A stretch of 8,151 bases of DNA from G039029935 sp039029935 (GTDB lineage: Bacteria > Chloroflexota > Anaerolineae > Caldilineales > Caldilineaceae), in assembly GCA_039029935.1 (NCBI GenBank), contig JBCCFC010000614.1, positions 1 to 8,151 of the forward strand, written 5' to 3'. Under the pieces are notes generated by a model. It had not been told where the DNA came from and did no database searches. It saw only the letters and a list, made by a program, of their open reading frames with translations. This document shows, piece after piece, positions 1 through 6,544 of this stretch (the stretch's first letter is position 1; the number at the start of each line of letters is the position of its first letter). The position numbers were made by a program, and so were the translations under genes.

Positions 1-1397
1 ACTAAATCGTAGTCTATATTTTCAAAAGCAGCATCAGTGGCAAACGCACTCATAGAAAACAAATTTAGGCGATCTTGAGGTGAACTAGCCTGATGGATTA
101 ATTTTGGAAAGGTCAAGTCTGTCCAGATCGTTTCTGGTTGCAGGTAGTCCAACAAGGTTAAATATAAACTAAACGCAGTCACGCTGATGGAGATGCAGTT
201 AGTATCTATGCCAAAAATATAAGAGGTTAAAATATCAACCAATTCAGATGGGGAGACATCTTTAGTTTTGTGATAGATCATCCATCTTGCAATAAGCCGA
301 CGATATGCCTCAACTAGAAAAATGCCAGAACCACAAGCTGGGTCCAAAACTTTTATCTGATAATCACAATTCTCTGGGCTAGGCCATGGCAATACCTCAT
401 TCATGACGAACTCAACCAATGGGTGAGATGTGTAATAGGTTCCGGTTTCTGATGTTTTTTCTTCCCCTTGTTCTTGATGCATAAACTCTTCGTAGATGGC
501 ACTGATTAATTCGATTGGGATAATGCCAAAGTCATATGGACGCCATAACGCCATCTGACCGGTATTGACCTCACCGCCACTAAGAAAATGACGCACAATT
601 TGTAAATGATCTTCCATGATTAGGCTGTATTCTTTATCACTAACAGGTAATACATCTCCATTAAATCGTTCTGATAAGGCATTAAACAATTGATATGTTG
701 CGCCTTTATCTTCAAGAATTTGCAGAAAAGAATCAGTACCAGATAAAAAATAGTCGTGGTAATATGTTGGTTGTATAACGTTTCGATCTTCCAAATAAAG
801 AATAAAGATAGAGCGACCTAGTAAATCATGGACAATTTTTAAGGGTAGCTTATATTCGCTATGTAGACGATTTCGAGTATTGCTCAACTGTTTGAGCAGA
901 AAAGAATCAACACGACTATCCGTATGATATTTTCGTCCAGACTCGCTCTGCCAAAATATGCCTGAATCAAACTGTGTTTTGGCAAATTCATGATAGTGGT
1001 TCAGGGTCTCAGTCGCAAGATCAACACGTTTGACAAGTCTTTCTTCAATCGTTGAATCAGGCGCAATCGGTTCTGCATAGCAATTATAGACTCGCAGTTC
1101 GGCGGGCGTTACAATATATAAAGAAGGAATTTTGTTTTGATTCCAAATGGATTTATGCAACTGTCTAATAAGGTTGGCATCATACTCAGACAATAATTTG
1201 AAATAAGCGATAGGGATATCGCCAGAAAAAGATATTGCATCAAATCCATGATGCCCAATACGCTGAACAGCTTCGCCATAAACCTGATGTCTAATTGGTA
1301 AGGTTAATAGTTCTGTATTGTGTTCAACCAGCCCAGACTCATACCCTAGACCAGCATCGGTTTTGCAAATGATTGAATATGTTTCTTTTTCATTCAT
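1..1397 (-). CDS. N6-adenine DNA methylase, Eco57I/type IIG-like restriction-modification protein (C-terminus cut by window edge)
   Basis: The frame stays open from an ATG at 1397 to the window edge, giving 465 residues. From about residue 293 it shows the hallmarks of a class I N6-adenine methylase: the helix IPIELISAIYEEF (about 293-305), GTYYTSHPLVEFVM (from 319) and the SAM-binding motif I VLDPACGSGIFLVEAYRR (D352 to G358). A further strand reads YIFGIDTN. The last residues are ENIDYDL, exactly the lead-in to the catalytic motif IV (NPPY/NPPW), which therefore lies just outside the window. The enzyme should methylate adenine at N6 in a DNA target. Large single-chain relatives also carry restriction and target-recognition parts. 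The roughly 290-residue N-terminus contains PSLYIVTPAELRVYNCY, which could be strands of a degenerate nuclease-like fold, but I see no clear catalytic PD-(D/E)XK set. An in-frame ATG at 1418 follows a TAA at 1424; I prefer 1397 because AGGGAG lies upstream at a somewhat long spacing. The gene is more AT-rich than its neighbours. A solitary methylase is possible. Confidence 0.88.
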   Translation of the reverse strand, partial: MNEKETYSIICKTDAGLGYESGLVEHNTELLTLPIRHQVYGEAVQRIGHHGFDAISFSGDIPIAYFKLLSEYDANLIRQLHKSIWNQNKIPSLYIVTPAELRVYNCYAEPIAPDSTIEERLVKRVDLATETLNHYHEFAKTQFDSGIFWQSESGRKYHTDSRVDSFLLKQLSNTRNRLHSEYKLPLKIVHDLLGRSIFILYLEDRNVIQPTYYHDYFLSGTDSFLQILEDKGATYQLFNALSERFNGDVLPVSDKEYSLIMEDHLQIVRHFLSGGEVNTGQMALWRPYDFGIIPIELISAIYEEFMHQEQGEEKTSETGTYYTSHPLVEFVMNEVLPWPSPENCDYQIKVLDPACGSGIFLVEAYRRLIARWMIYHKTKDVSPSELVDILTSYIFGIDTNCISISVTAFSLYLTLLDYLQPETIWTDLTFPKLIHQASSPQDRLNLFSMSAFATDAAFENIDYDL

Positions 1398-1451
1398 CTC
1401 AACTGAATCTCCCTGCATTTCTTATACGGGAATGTAAAAAACGTGAAATTC

Positions 1452-1479
1452 ATTATCTCATCATTTTCAAATATTTCAA
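1452..1479 (-). promoter_or_regulatory. Probable sigma-70-type promoter for the methylase gene
   Basis: Read on the minus strand, TTGAAA (1479-1474) and GATAAT (1457-1452) each match five of six bases of the -35 and -10 consensus and are separated by 16 bases. Transcription would start near 1444, leaving a leader of about 47 bases before the ATG at 1397. The 139-base AT-rich gap between the MBL gene and the methylase is the only real intergenic space in the window, which fits an independent promoter here. This is a motif match by eye; AT-rich DNA gives chance matches. Confidence 0.5.
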
Positions 1480-1485
1480 AATGAT
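1460..1485. promoter_or_regulatory. 26-base near-perfect palindrome overlapping the methylase promoter, possible operator
   Basis: The two 13-base arms pair at 12 of 13 positions; the only mismatch is C opposite C. The centre is AAATATTT and the outer arms are ATCATTTT and AAAATGAT. It covers the -35 element and much of the spacer of the proposed promoter. It also contains TTTGAAA twice in direct orientation, 9 bases apart, on the minus strand. A dimeric repressor or a controller protein of a restriction-modification gene could bind such a site. It could also form a hairpin in the transcript of the upstream operon, but no T-run follows it, so it is not a convincing intrinsic terminator. Confidence 0.4.
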
Positions 1486-1536
1486 AGAATATTTGTACCA
1501 ATGTTGTTTCAGTGCAATTGGTTCTACATTCACACT

Positions 1537-2283
1537 CTATACTGTTGGTGACTTCCCTTGCCGTAGAGCCTTACGAACAATCTCTACGGTGTGTGCGATC
1601 TCATCTGGAATCTCCTGTTTATGGATGACATTCCCATGTCCTGGTACAATCACATCGGGTGACAAGGCTTGAATTCGCGCCAACGAATCCAGCCAATTTT
1701 GCCAATCAGTCTCTGTCCCCGGCTCTAAATTGGGCAGATAACCTTTGACAAGACAGTCGGCACAAAACAGTACATTGTCGGTGCGGTTATAAATCGATTG
1801 GTTGATGGATGTGTGTCCGGGTGTGGCGATGACCTCAGCCTCCACCTCGCCAAGCATAAATACATGCCCAGCAACAGCCTGTCGGTTGGGGTTGACGACG
1901 CCTGTCTCCACAAAGAATGCCTCTGTTTCACGTTGGCTTTGCCGCACAGCATTGGTGATGCTCTGATTGTAGTCTTCTTTCTCTGCCTCAAAATGGGACA
2001 GCGTTCGCTGAATGTTGGGATGCCCATACACGTCCACGCCTAACTCACGGAAATAGCCGTTGCCACCAATGTGATCAAAATGGGGTTCGCAGTTAAACAC
2101 AATCAACTCATTTCGGGGACGTACAGCCGTCGCATAGCCATGAATCGTCTGTGCGGCCAATCGGTTCATGCCAGTGTCGATGATGAGCGTTTGCTGTGTG
2201 CCGACGATAAATCCTGCATTCACCACCCAAGGCGGAATGGCTCCCAGCCCGGTGATGGCATAACTTGTTGGTCCTACTTTCAT
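1537..2283 (-). CDS. Metallo-beta-lactamase-fold hydrolase with variant metal motif (E-P-H-F-D-H)
   Basis: This 248-residue protein has the MBL fold in standard order: strand LIIDTG (33-38), metal motif I at 66-71, then GHTS (H157), FCAD (D176) and VPGHG (H216). It has no signal peptide and is probably cytoplasmic. Motif I reads NCEPHFDHIGGN, so the first histidine of HxHxDH is replaced by Glu66, while H68, D70 and H71 are kept. MBL subgroups with Glu in this place exist, so a hydrolase is still likely, perhaps with one altered metal site. The substrate is unknown: the family (COG0491-like) includes glyoxalase II, thioesterases and others. At this length there is no room for the beta-CASP domain of the DNA-processing members. 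The ATG lies 3 bases after the helicase stop, and GGAG (2293-2290) sits directly upstream, overlapping the helicase end, so the two genes are likely co-translated. It is the last gene of the operon. Confidence 0.85.
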   Translation of the reverse strand: MKVGPTSYAITGLGAIPPWVVNAGFIVGTQQTLIIDTGMNRLAAQTIHGYATAVRPRNELIVFNCEPHFDHIGGNGYFRELGVDVYGHPNIQRTLSHFEAEKEDYNQSITNAVRQSQRETEAFFVETGVVNPNRQAVAGHVFMLGEVEAEVIATPGHTSINQSIYNRTDNVLFCADCLVKGYLPNLEPGTETDWQNWLDSLARIQALSPDVIVPGHGNVIHKQEIPDEIAHTVEIVRKALRQGKSPTV

Positions 2284-2286
2284 GGT

Positions 2287-5085
2287 TCACTCCAATAGAT
2301 TCAAAATCGCCAATGCCAACCGCTTTGTGGGCAGTTGCACCTGCTCATTGCTGACCCCTTCAACCAGTCCTGCCTCCAACACTGGCCCGACACAGGCTGG
2401 GCAACCATGCGCACAGCGGCACGACTCAATCCGCTGCTTGCCAGCCTGTAACAAGGTCTCGTGCAGTTCAAACAGGCGCAGACTAAACCCCAATCCCGCT
2501 GTCGTGCGCTCATAGATGGTGATGGTTGGCTGCTGGTTCGTTGATGTCGGCTCGGATAAGTCAACGGTGGCTGTTCCACGCTCGATATGGACGCCGATAT
2601 CGCTGGGATCGCACATAAGATAGAGTGGGGCGAGGTTTTGCAGGACATGCGCAACGCCATCCAACCCGGTACGAACACGAACGAGCGATTCTAGGCGTTG
2701 GTGGCAGGTGCGGCAGACCAATACCAGATTATCGAGTCGATTGGCCTCCAGATAGTGTTCGTTCAACTCTGGTACATAGCCAAACACACGGAAGGGGACC
2801 AAGTGATGGACATCGTGCTGGCGTGATTTGGGTTCGGGTGCGCCACATTGGGTACAGCGATAGTCATCACGTTCTCGCACCTTGGCGCGCTGTTGTTGCC
2901 AATTGGGTCCATAGTCGTTGATCGAATCATGCCACAGATTTTGCATCTCTAGCTGGCGTTGGGCGTGGGGCAGAATGCTGAACCAATAGCCGCTGGTTTC
3001 TTGCTGTTGGGGTGGATAATCAAGTGGTGTCACGCCCAGCGTTTCATGCGTAAAGTTTTTGATCTGACGATAGCCGACGACTTGTGTTGTCATCAGAATA
3101 TCCCCATGTATGACATGATGGCCTGGCCGATCTTGGTCATCAAAATAGATAGCCTCATCATAGGTTTCGATCACCTCAATTGTTGTGTCAATATTCACCT
3201 GTGTGTAAAAGTCGGCGATCAGCGGCGTGACATTGGCAATATTTTCGTCACGGTCAAATTCCTGTACCCGATAGGTCAACCCCTCATGGATGTAGACGGC
3301 TCCGTCATGAACCAGAAACGGCGCGCTCTCGACATCAACCTCACCAATAACTTCGGGTCGATAGCGGCTATTCTCTTCGGTAATCGCTTTGCCCGCTTGC
3401 GTGATCAATGACTGTTTCTGAATCACGACCTGTTGACCACTGGCACTGCGTAGCCCGACGTTGTGTGCTGGATACCCTTCGCCTGACCAGAAGTAGTGCG
3501 GTCCTTTTGTATGCTGCGTTTGTGTAGGCGTGTAGACATCTCCCTCTTCTATCAGAAATTGCAGCACATCTTGCGTCAAGGCACACTGCCCCAACCTCTC
3601 ATTGAGGCGAAAGGGTGATTCAAAGGCAGCACAGCGAATATGCTCGACCAGCAGCATCAAGTTGTCTGGGTTGATGAGTGCGTGTTCAGGCGATTCCTCA
3701 AAGAGAAATTCAGGGTGCTGGATGATGTATTGGTCAAGCACACCTGCGGTCGCTACGATAATTGCCAACCCTGCTTCACCATCGTTTTGACTATCCTGTT
3801 GTCGTCCAACACGGCCAATCTGCTGCCATGTGCTGGCGATGCTCCCCGGATAGCCACAGAGTACAACGGCCTGTAATTGCCCAATGTCAATCCCCAACTC
3901 CAATGCATTGGTCGCCACCACCCCACGCACATCACCGTTGCGTAGACCCGCTTCGATATCGCGCCGTAGCTCTGGCAGATAGCCGCCTCGGTAGCCGCGT
4001 ATGGCAGTGCCGATTTGTGAGGGGGTGAGGGGGTGAGGGGGTGAGGGGGTGAGGGGGTGAGGGGGTGTATCGTTCGGTCCAAACCATATATCCTCATTGC
4101 TCTCAGCGAAAACCTCTGCACTCTCTGCGCTCTCTGCGGTTAATTTTCTTTTTAGCTGTTCGCGCAGATAGGTCAATACCAACTCTGTTGCCAGCCTTGA
4201 CCGCCCAAAGACAATGGTTTGTTGTCCACCGAGGACACAGCGGGCAGCGAGTTCTTGTGCTGTCAGGACACTGCCGCGTCGGATGCCACGTTCAGGGTCG
4301 GTGATGGGTGGATTGTAAAGAATTACATGCTTGGCATTGCGAGGCGCACCATTTTGGTCGACCAAAATGACAGGTTGCTCAATCAGCGTTTTGGCGAGTT
4401 GTTTTGGATTGGCGATGGTGGCACTGGTGCAGATGAAGCGTGGTTGACTGCCATAGAGTGTGCAAATCCGCTGGAGGCGACGCAGGACATTGGCGACATG
4501 GCTGCCAAAGACACCACGATAGACATGCATTTCATCAATGACGATGTAGCGCAGATTGGTGAAGAAGTCTGCCCAGTTGGTGTGGTAGGGCAGAATACCC
4601 ATGTGCACCATATCGGGATTGGAGAGTATGATGTGGGTCTGTTTGCGGATACTGGCGCGCTTGGCTGAAGGGGTATCGCCATCATAGGTAGCGACTGTGA
4701 TTTGACTGAAGGCTGGCTCGGCAGTCCATTGACGAAGTTCTTTCAGTTGGTCTTGTGCCAGGGCTTTGGTGGGGAAGAGGTAGAGCGCACGGCTGTTGGG
4801 TTCGGCTAACATGGTGTGGAGGACAGGTGCGTTGTAGCAGAGCGTTTTGCCACTGGCGGTGGGAGTGACGACAGCGACGTTTTTACCGGCCAGTGTCTGT
4901 GTGATGGCTTCGGTTTGATGGCTGTAGAGTTGCGTGAAATCGCGTTCATGCAAAGCCGCCTGTAACGTCGGATGCAACTGTGATGGAATCGGTCGATAGC
5001 GCGCCGATTGGGCAGGCAATGTACGCCATGTCACCACATTTGCCATGAAGCGGTCATCATGCCGCAGTTCTTCGATAATCCCCAT
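2287..5085 (-). CDS. MrfA/YprA-like DEAD/DEAH-box helicase with DUF1998 (MZB) domain and inserted HNH nuclease module
   Basis: This 932-residue superfamily 2 helicase is longer than usual MrfA/YprA proteins of about 750. The core shows LYSHQ (53-57), Walker A TPTASGKT (74-81), DEMH (184-187), TSAT (220-223), TNALELGIDIG (392-402) and QQIGRVGR (421-428). The C-terminus has four cysteines C889, C891, C895 and C898 (CRCAHGCPAC), the zinc cluster of the MZB/DUF1998 domain. Two extras stand out. Residues 311-357, between motifs IV and V, are low-complexity (AESAESAE and an eight-residue Pro-rich repeat). Residues about 715-800 form an HNH module: C744-x2-C747, H760-H761, N786, C791-x2-C794-H795. 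It lies between the YWFSILP strand (700-706) and the HVLQNLAPLYLMCD helix-strand (813-826) of the MZB domain. Known MrfA unwinds DNA 3' to 5' in mitomycin C lesion repair; the HNH could nick or cut DNA. The ATG is 2 bases after the Rpn stop, with AAGAG in the end of that gene as ribosome site. Confidence 0.93.
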   Translation of the reverse strand: MGIIEELRHDDRFMANVVTWRTLPAQSARYRPIPSQLHPTLQAALHERDFTQLYSHQTEAITQTLAGKNVAVVTPTASGKTLCYNAPVLHTMLAEPNSRALYLFPTKALAQDQLKELRQWTAEPAFSQITVATYDGDTPSAKRASIRKQTHIILSNPDMVHMGILPYHTNWADFFTNLRYIVIDEMHVYRGVFGSHVANVLRRLQRICTLYGSQPRFICTSATIANPKQLAKTLIEQPVILVDQNGAPRNAKHVILYNPPITDPERGIRRGSVLTAQELAARCVLGGQQTIVFGRSRLATELVLTYLREQLKRKLTAESAESAEVFAESNEDIWFGPNDTPPHPLTPSPPHPLTPSQIGTAIRGYRGGYLPELRRDIEAGLRNGDVRGVVATNALELGIDIGQLQAVVLCGYPGSIASTWQQIGRVGRQQDSQNDGEAGLAIIVATAGVLDQYIIQHPEFLFEESPEHALINPDNLMLLVEHIRCAAFESPFRLNERLGQCALTQDVLQFLIEEGDVYTPTQTQHTKGPHYFWSGEGYPAHNVGLRSASGQQVVIQKQSLITQAGKAITEENSRYRPEVIGEVDVESAPFLVHDGAVYIHEGLTYRVQEFDRDENIANVTPLIADFYTQVNIDTTIEVIETYDEAIYFDDQDRPGHHVIHGDILMTTQVVGYRQIKNFTHETLGVTPLDYPPQQQETSGYWFSILPHAQRQLEMQNLWHDSINDYGPNWQQQRAKVRERDDYRCTQCGAPEPKSRQHDVHHLVPFRVFGYVPELNEHYLEANRLDNLVLVCRTCHQRLESLVRVRTGLDGVAHVLQNLAPLYLMCDPSDIGVHIERGTATVDLSEPTSTNQQPTITIYERTTAGLGFSLRLFELHETLLQAGKQRIESCRCAHGCPACVGPVLEAGLVEGVSNEQVQLPTKRLALAILNLLE
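4018..4065. repeat. Six-copy octamer tandem repeat (TGAGGGGG) inside the helicase gene
   Basis: Six perfect, uninterrupted copies of TGAGGGGG on the plus strand (CCCCCTCA on the coding strand). Three octamers make eight codons, so the 48 bases encode two copies of PPHPLTPS (residues 341-356). The unit has no stop codon in any of the three frames on the coding strand. It lies in the linker between helicase motifs IV and V, probably a surface loop. Copy number could change by slipped-strand mispairing; only changes by multiples of three units keep the frame. Confidence 0.95.
4101..4153. repeat. CTCTCTGCG-type low-complexity/dispersed repeat in the helicase linker
   Basis: Three near-perfect 9-base units (4113-4121, 4122-4130, 4131-4139) of the type TCTCTGCGC are flanked by an AT-rich end (GGTTAATTTTC). 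On the coding strand they give AESAESAEV, residues about 317-325. From memory, runs of the form TTAACCGCAGAG followed by more GCAGAG units occur scattered through many bacterial genomes, often inside genes or between them. I cannot test that here. The stretch lies 36 bases from the octamer array, in the same protein linker. Confidence 0.6.
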
Positions 5086-5087
5086 GT

Positions 5088-5903
5088 TTACATCTCTTCA
5101 ATCAAATGGGCAATCTCTTCTGGTGACAATCCTGTCACCTTGGCAATAATGGCATGGTCAAGACCTTCCGACAACATCGCTTTGGCTGTTGTAATCCGCT
5201 GATCACGACGGCCATCTTCTCTCCCTTCCTGACGATGACGTGCGATTGCTTTTGCCCAAGCCGATTCATCTTTGAGTACTGTTGACTCTTCTGCGGACAT
5301 GGTGTTCCGTTGAATCTCGGCAATCAACTCCTGTAATCGGGGTGATGGATAAGCACTTTCGTCAATTTTGCTATCGAGCGAATCTTTAATCACTTCAAGC
5401 CAAGGTTTCACATCGGCTGGCGTGTTGTCGTTTACCAAACGCGGATTGACAAAGATTAGACGATGTGGGGCAATGCGGTGCTTTTCTCCCCATTCATCAA
5501 ATACATCTAGCGGTAACTCACCCCAGCTAAAATTAACCGAACCATCACGCGGAACACTGGTCAAAACGACGATGGTGTATACCGTTTTCGGCGGCTCATA
5601 TTCTTCAAAGCTAGTCACCTGCTGGATAATGCCAAGAATATGGTAGTAGAGAAAGCGCGAGAAAAAATCCTCTTCTTTGATATGCTGAATTTCAATAATG
5701 ACGCGCTGTTCTGTGTCCTCAGCAAAAATATCATAGACAAGATTGACATTTCCAACTCGTTCTGGGTATTCATATTCGGTGTGAATCTGGCTCACATTCA
5801 CTTGAACACCTGTCACAGCCTCAACAAAGTCACGAAAGATATTTGGTTTGCTAAATGCCCGTTTGAAAATGGGACCATACTTTAATGGAATTACATCTGC
5901 CAT
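5088..5903 (-). CDS. Rpn-family recombination-promoting nuclease / PD-(D/E)XK nuclease-family transposase
   Basis: A 271-residue protein of the Rpn/PDDEXK_2 family. The N-terminal nuclease domain shows PIFKRAFSKPNIFRDFVEAV (residues 11-30), the acidic strand NLVYDIF with D58, and VIIEIQ with E71 and Q73, which is the D...ExQ form of the catalytic motif. SRFLYYHI (82-89) follows. The C-terminus is charged (RQEGREDGRRDQR) and ends in a resolvase-like helical tail, MLSEGLDHAIIAKVTGLSPEEI. Rpn proteins of enteric bacteria are DNA endonucleases that raise RecA-independent recombination, and some act in phage defence; despite the name, they are not insertion sequences. I see no terminal inverted repeats or target duplication around this gene, so it looks like a resident operon member. 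Start chosen at ATG 5903, 7 bases after AGGAGAGGAG (5920-5911); a GTG directly before it (5906) has a poorer spacing. It follows pdxH by 35 bases and precedes the helicase by 2. Confidence 0.87.
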   Translation of the reverse strand: MADVIPLKYGPIFKRAFSKPNIFRDFVEAVTGVQVNVSQIHTEYEYPERVGNVNLVYDIFAEDTEQRVIIEIQHIKEEDFFSRFLYYHILGIIQQVTSFEEYEPPKTVYTIVVLTSVPRDGSVNFSWGELPLDVFDEWGEKHRIAPHRLIFVNPRLVNDNTPADVKPWLEVIKDSLDSKIDESAYPSPRLQELIAEIQRNTMSAEESTVLKDESAWAKAIARHRQEGREDGRRDQRITTAKAMLSEGLDHAIIAKVTGLSPEEIAHLIEEM

Positions 5904-5910
5904 CACTCAT

Positions 5911-5920
5911 CTCCTCTCCT
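5911..5920 (-). promoter_or_regulatory. Strong ribosome binding site for the Rpn nuclease gene
   Basis: AGGAGAGGAG on the minus strand, with 7 bases to ATG 5903. It decides between that ATG and the adjoining GTG at 5906, for which the spacing would be only 4. No promoter or terminator is visible in the 35 bases after pdxH. Confidence 0.75.
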
Positions 5921-5938
5921 GAAATATTGGATACGATC

Positions 5939-6544
5939 TTATGGGGCAAGTCGCTCAATCGTCCAAGTATCATCGGGCTGTCGTGTATAGCGAATGCGGT
6001 CATGCAGTCGATGGTCGTTGTGTTGCCAAAATTCGATGACGGTTGGGTACACTCGATATCCACCCCAGAAAGGTGGTCGTGGTGGTGCTGTCTCTCCATG
6101 TTTCGCCTGCAACCCGGCCAGCCCATCCTCCAGCACAACGCGATTGTCAATCACCTGACTCTGAGGTGAAACCCATGCGCCTAGTTGACTGTCCAATGGC
6201 CGACTTTGATAGTAGGCGTCTGACTCTTCTGCTGTCATTTTGGCGATTGTGCCATCAATGCGCACCTGTCGCCCCAAGGCATCCCAATAAAAGAGCAGCG
6301 AAACATGGGCATTTTGGGCAATCTCCTGCCCTTTGCGGCTTTCGTAGTTGGTGTAAAAGCAAAATCTATGCTCATCAAACTCACGCAGCAGCACAATCCG
6401 TGCGGAGGGAACGCCATCAGATGTGGTCGTCGCGAGCGTCATGGCATTGGCTTGATGGATATCGGGTTGGTTGAAAGCATCTTGCCGCCATTGGGTGAAT
6501 AGGGGTATCGGGTTGGATGGGACTGATGATTTTGTTAATGTCAT
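5939..6544 (-). CDS. pdxH: Pyridoxamine/pyridoxine 5'-phosphate oxidase
   Basis: A full-length PdxH of 201 residues. The FMN-dependent enzyme oxidises pyridoxamine or pyridoxine 5'-phosphate with oxygen to pyridoxal 5'-phosphate (PLP) in B6 synthesis and salvage; it is a cytoplasmic homodimer. Family landmarks run the whole length: ARIVLLREFDEHRFCFYTNY (48-67) and SRKGQE (69-74), then LLFYWDALGRQVRIDG (83-98) for FMN and dimer contacts, SRPLDSQLGAW (114-124), and the C-terminal signature PPFWGGYRVYP (157-167), EFWQ (171-174), RLHDR (179-183) and the terminal RLAP. The RLH part is the conserved PLP-site motif. Nothing is missing, so an active enzyme is likely. The start is the ATG at 6544, overlapping the ATPase stop as ATGA, 8 bases after AAGAGGAG; an upstream start at 6577 would add 11 residues that do not look like the family. 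Finding this metabolic gene inside a row of nuclease genes is unusual. Confidence 0.97.
   Translation of the reverse strand: MTLTKSSVPSNPIPLFTQWRQDAFNQPDIHQANAMTLATTTSDGVPSARIVLLREFDEHRFCFYTNYESRKGQEIAQNAHVSLLFYWDALGRQVRIDGTIAKMTAEESDAYYQSRPLDSQLGAWVSPQSQVIDNRVVLEDGLAGLQAKHGETAPPRPPFWGGYRVYPTVIEFWQHNDHRLHDRIRYTRQPDDTWTIERLAP

Larger units (their letters stand above)
1398..1536. other. AT-rich intergenic gap between operon end and methylase gene
   Basis: The only sizeable non-coding stretch of the window. It holds the promoter-like pair and the palindrome listed separately, and a weak hairpin of six base pairs (1497-1502 with 1517-1522, loop of 14) without a T-run behind it. No strong intrinsic terminator for the upstream operon is visible, so read-through into the methylase gene is possible. 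Confidence 0.7.

Noticed and set aside
1497..1522. Intrinsic terminator after the MBL gene
   Set aside because: Only six base pairs with a 14-base loop and no T-run on the transcript strand.
1373..1672. Plus-strand 99-codon frame spanning the intergenic gap
   Set aside because: It overlaps the starts or ends of two well-supported minus-strand genes and has no ribosome site or family resemblance.
2959..3411. 150-codon open frame on the plus strand
   Set aside because: It lies wholly opposite conserved helicase sequence and has no recognisable motifs. The same holds for plus-strand frames at 4219-4668, 6043-6474 and 6643-7131.
4018..4065. CRISPR array
   Set aside because: The repeat unit is 8 bases with no spacers; it is a simple tandem repeat within a gene.
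1..5085. DISARM or BREX defence locus (DUF1998 helicase plus N6 methylase)
   Set aside because: The helicase fits the MrfA/YprA type, and no drmB, drmC, pglZ or brxC-like gene is visible. Part of a locus could lie outside the window, but nothing here supports it.
5088..5906. Rpn gene as a recent insertion sequence
   Set aside because: No terminal inverted repeats or target duplication are seen and it fits the operon spacing on both sides.
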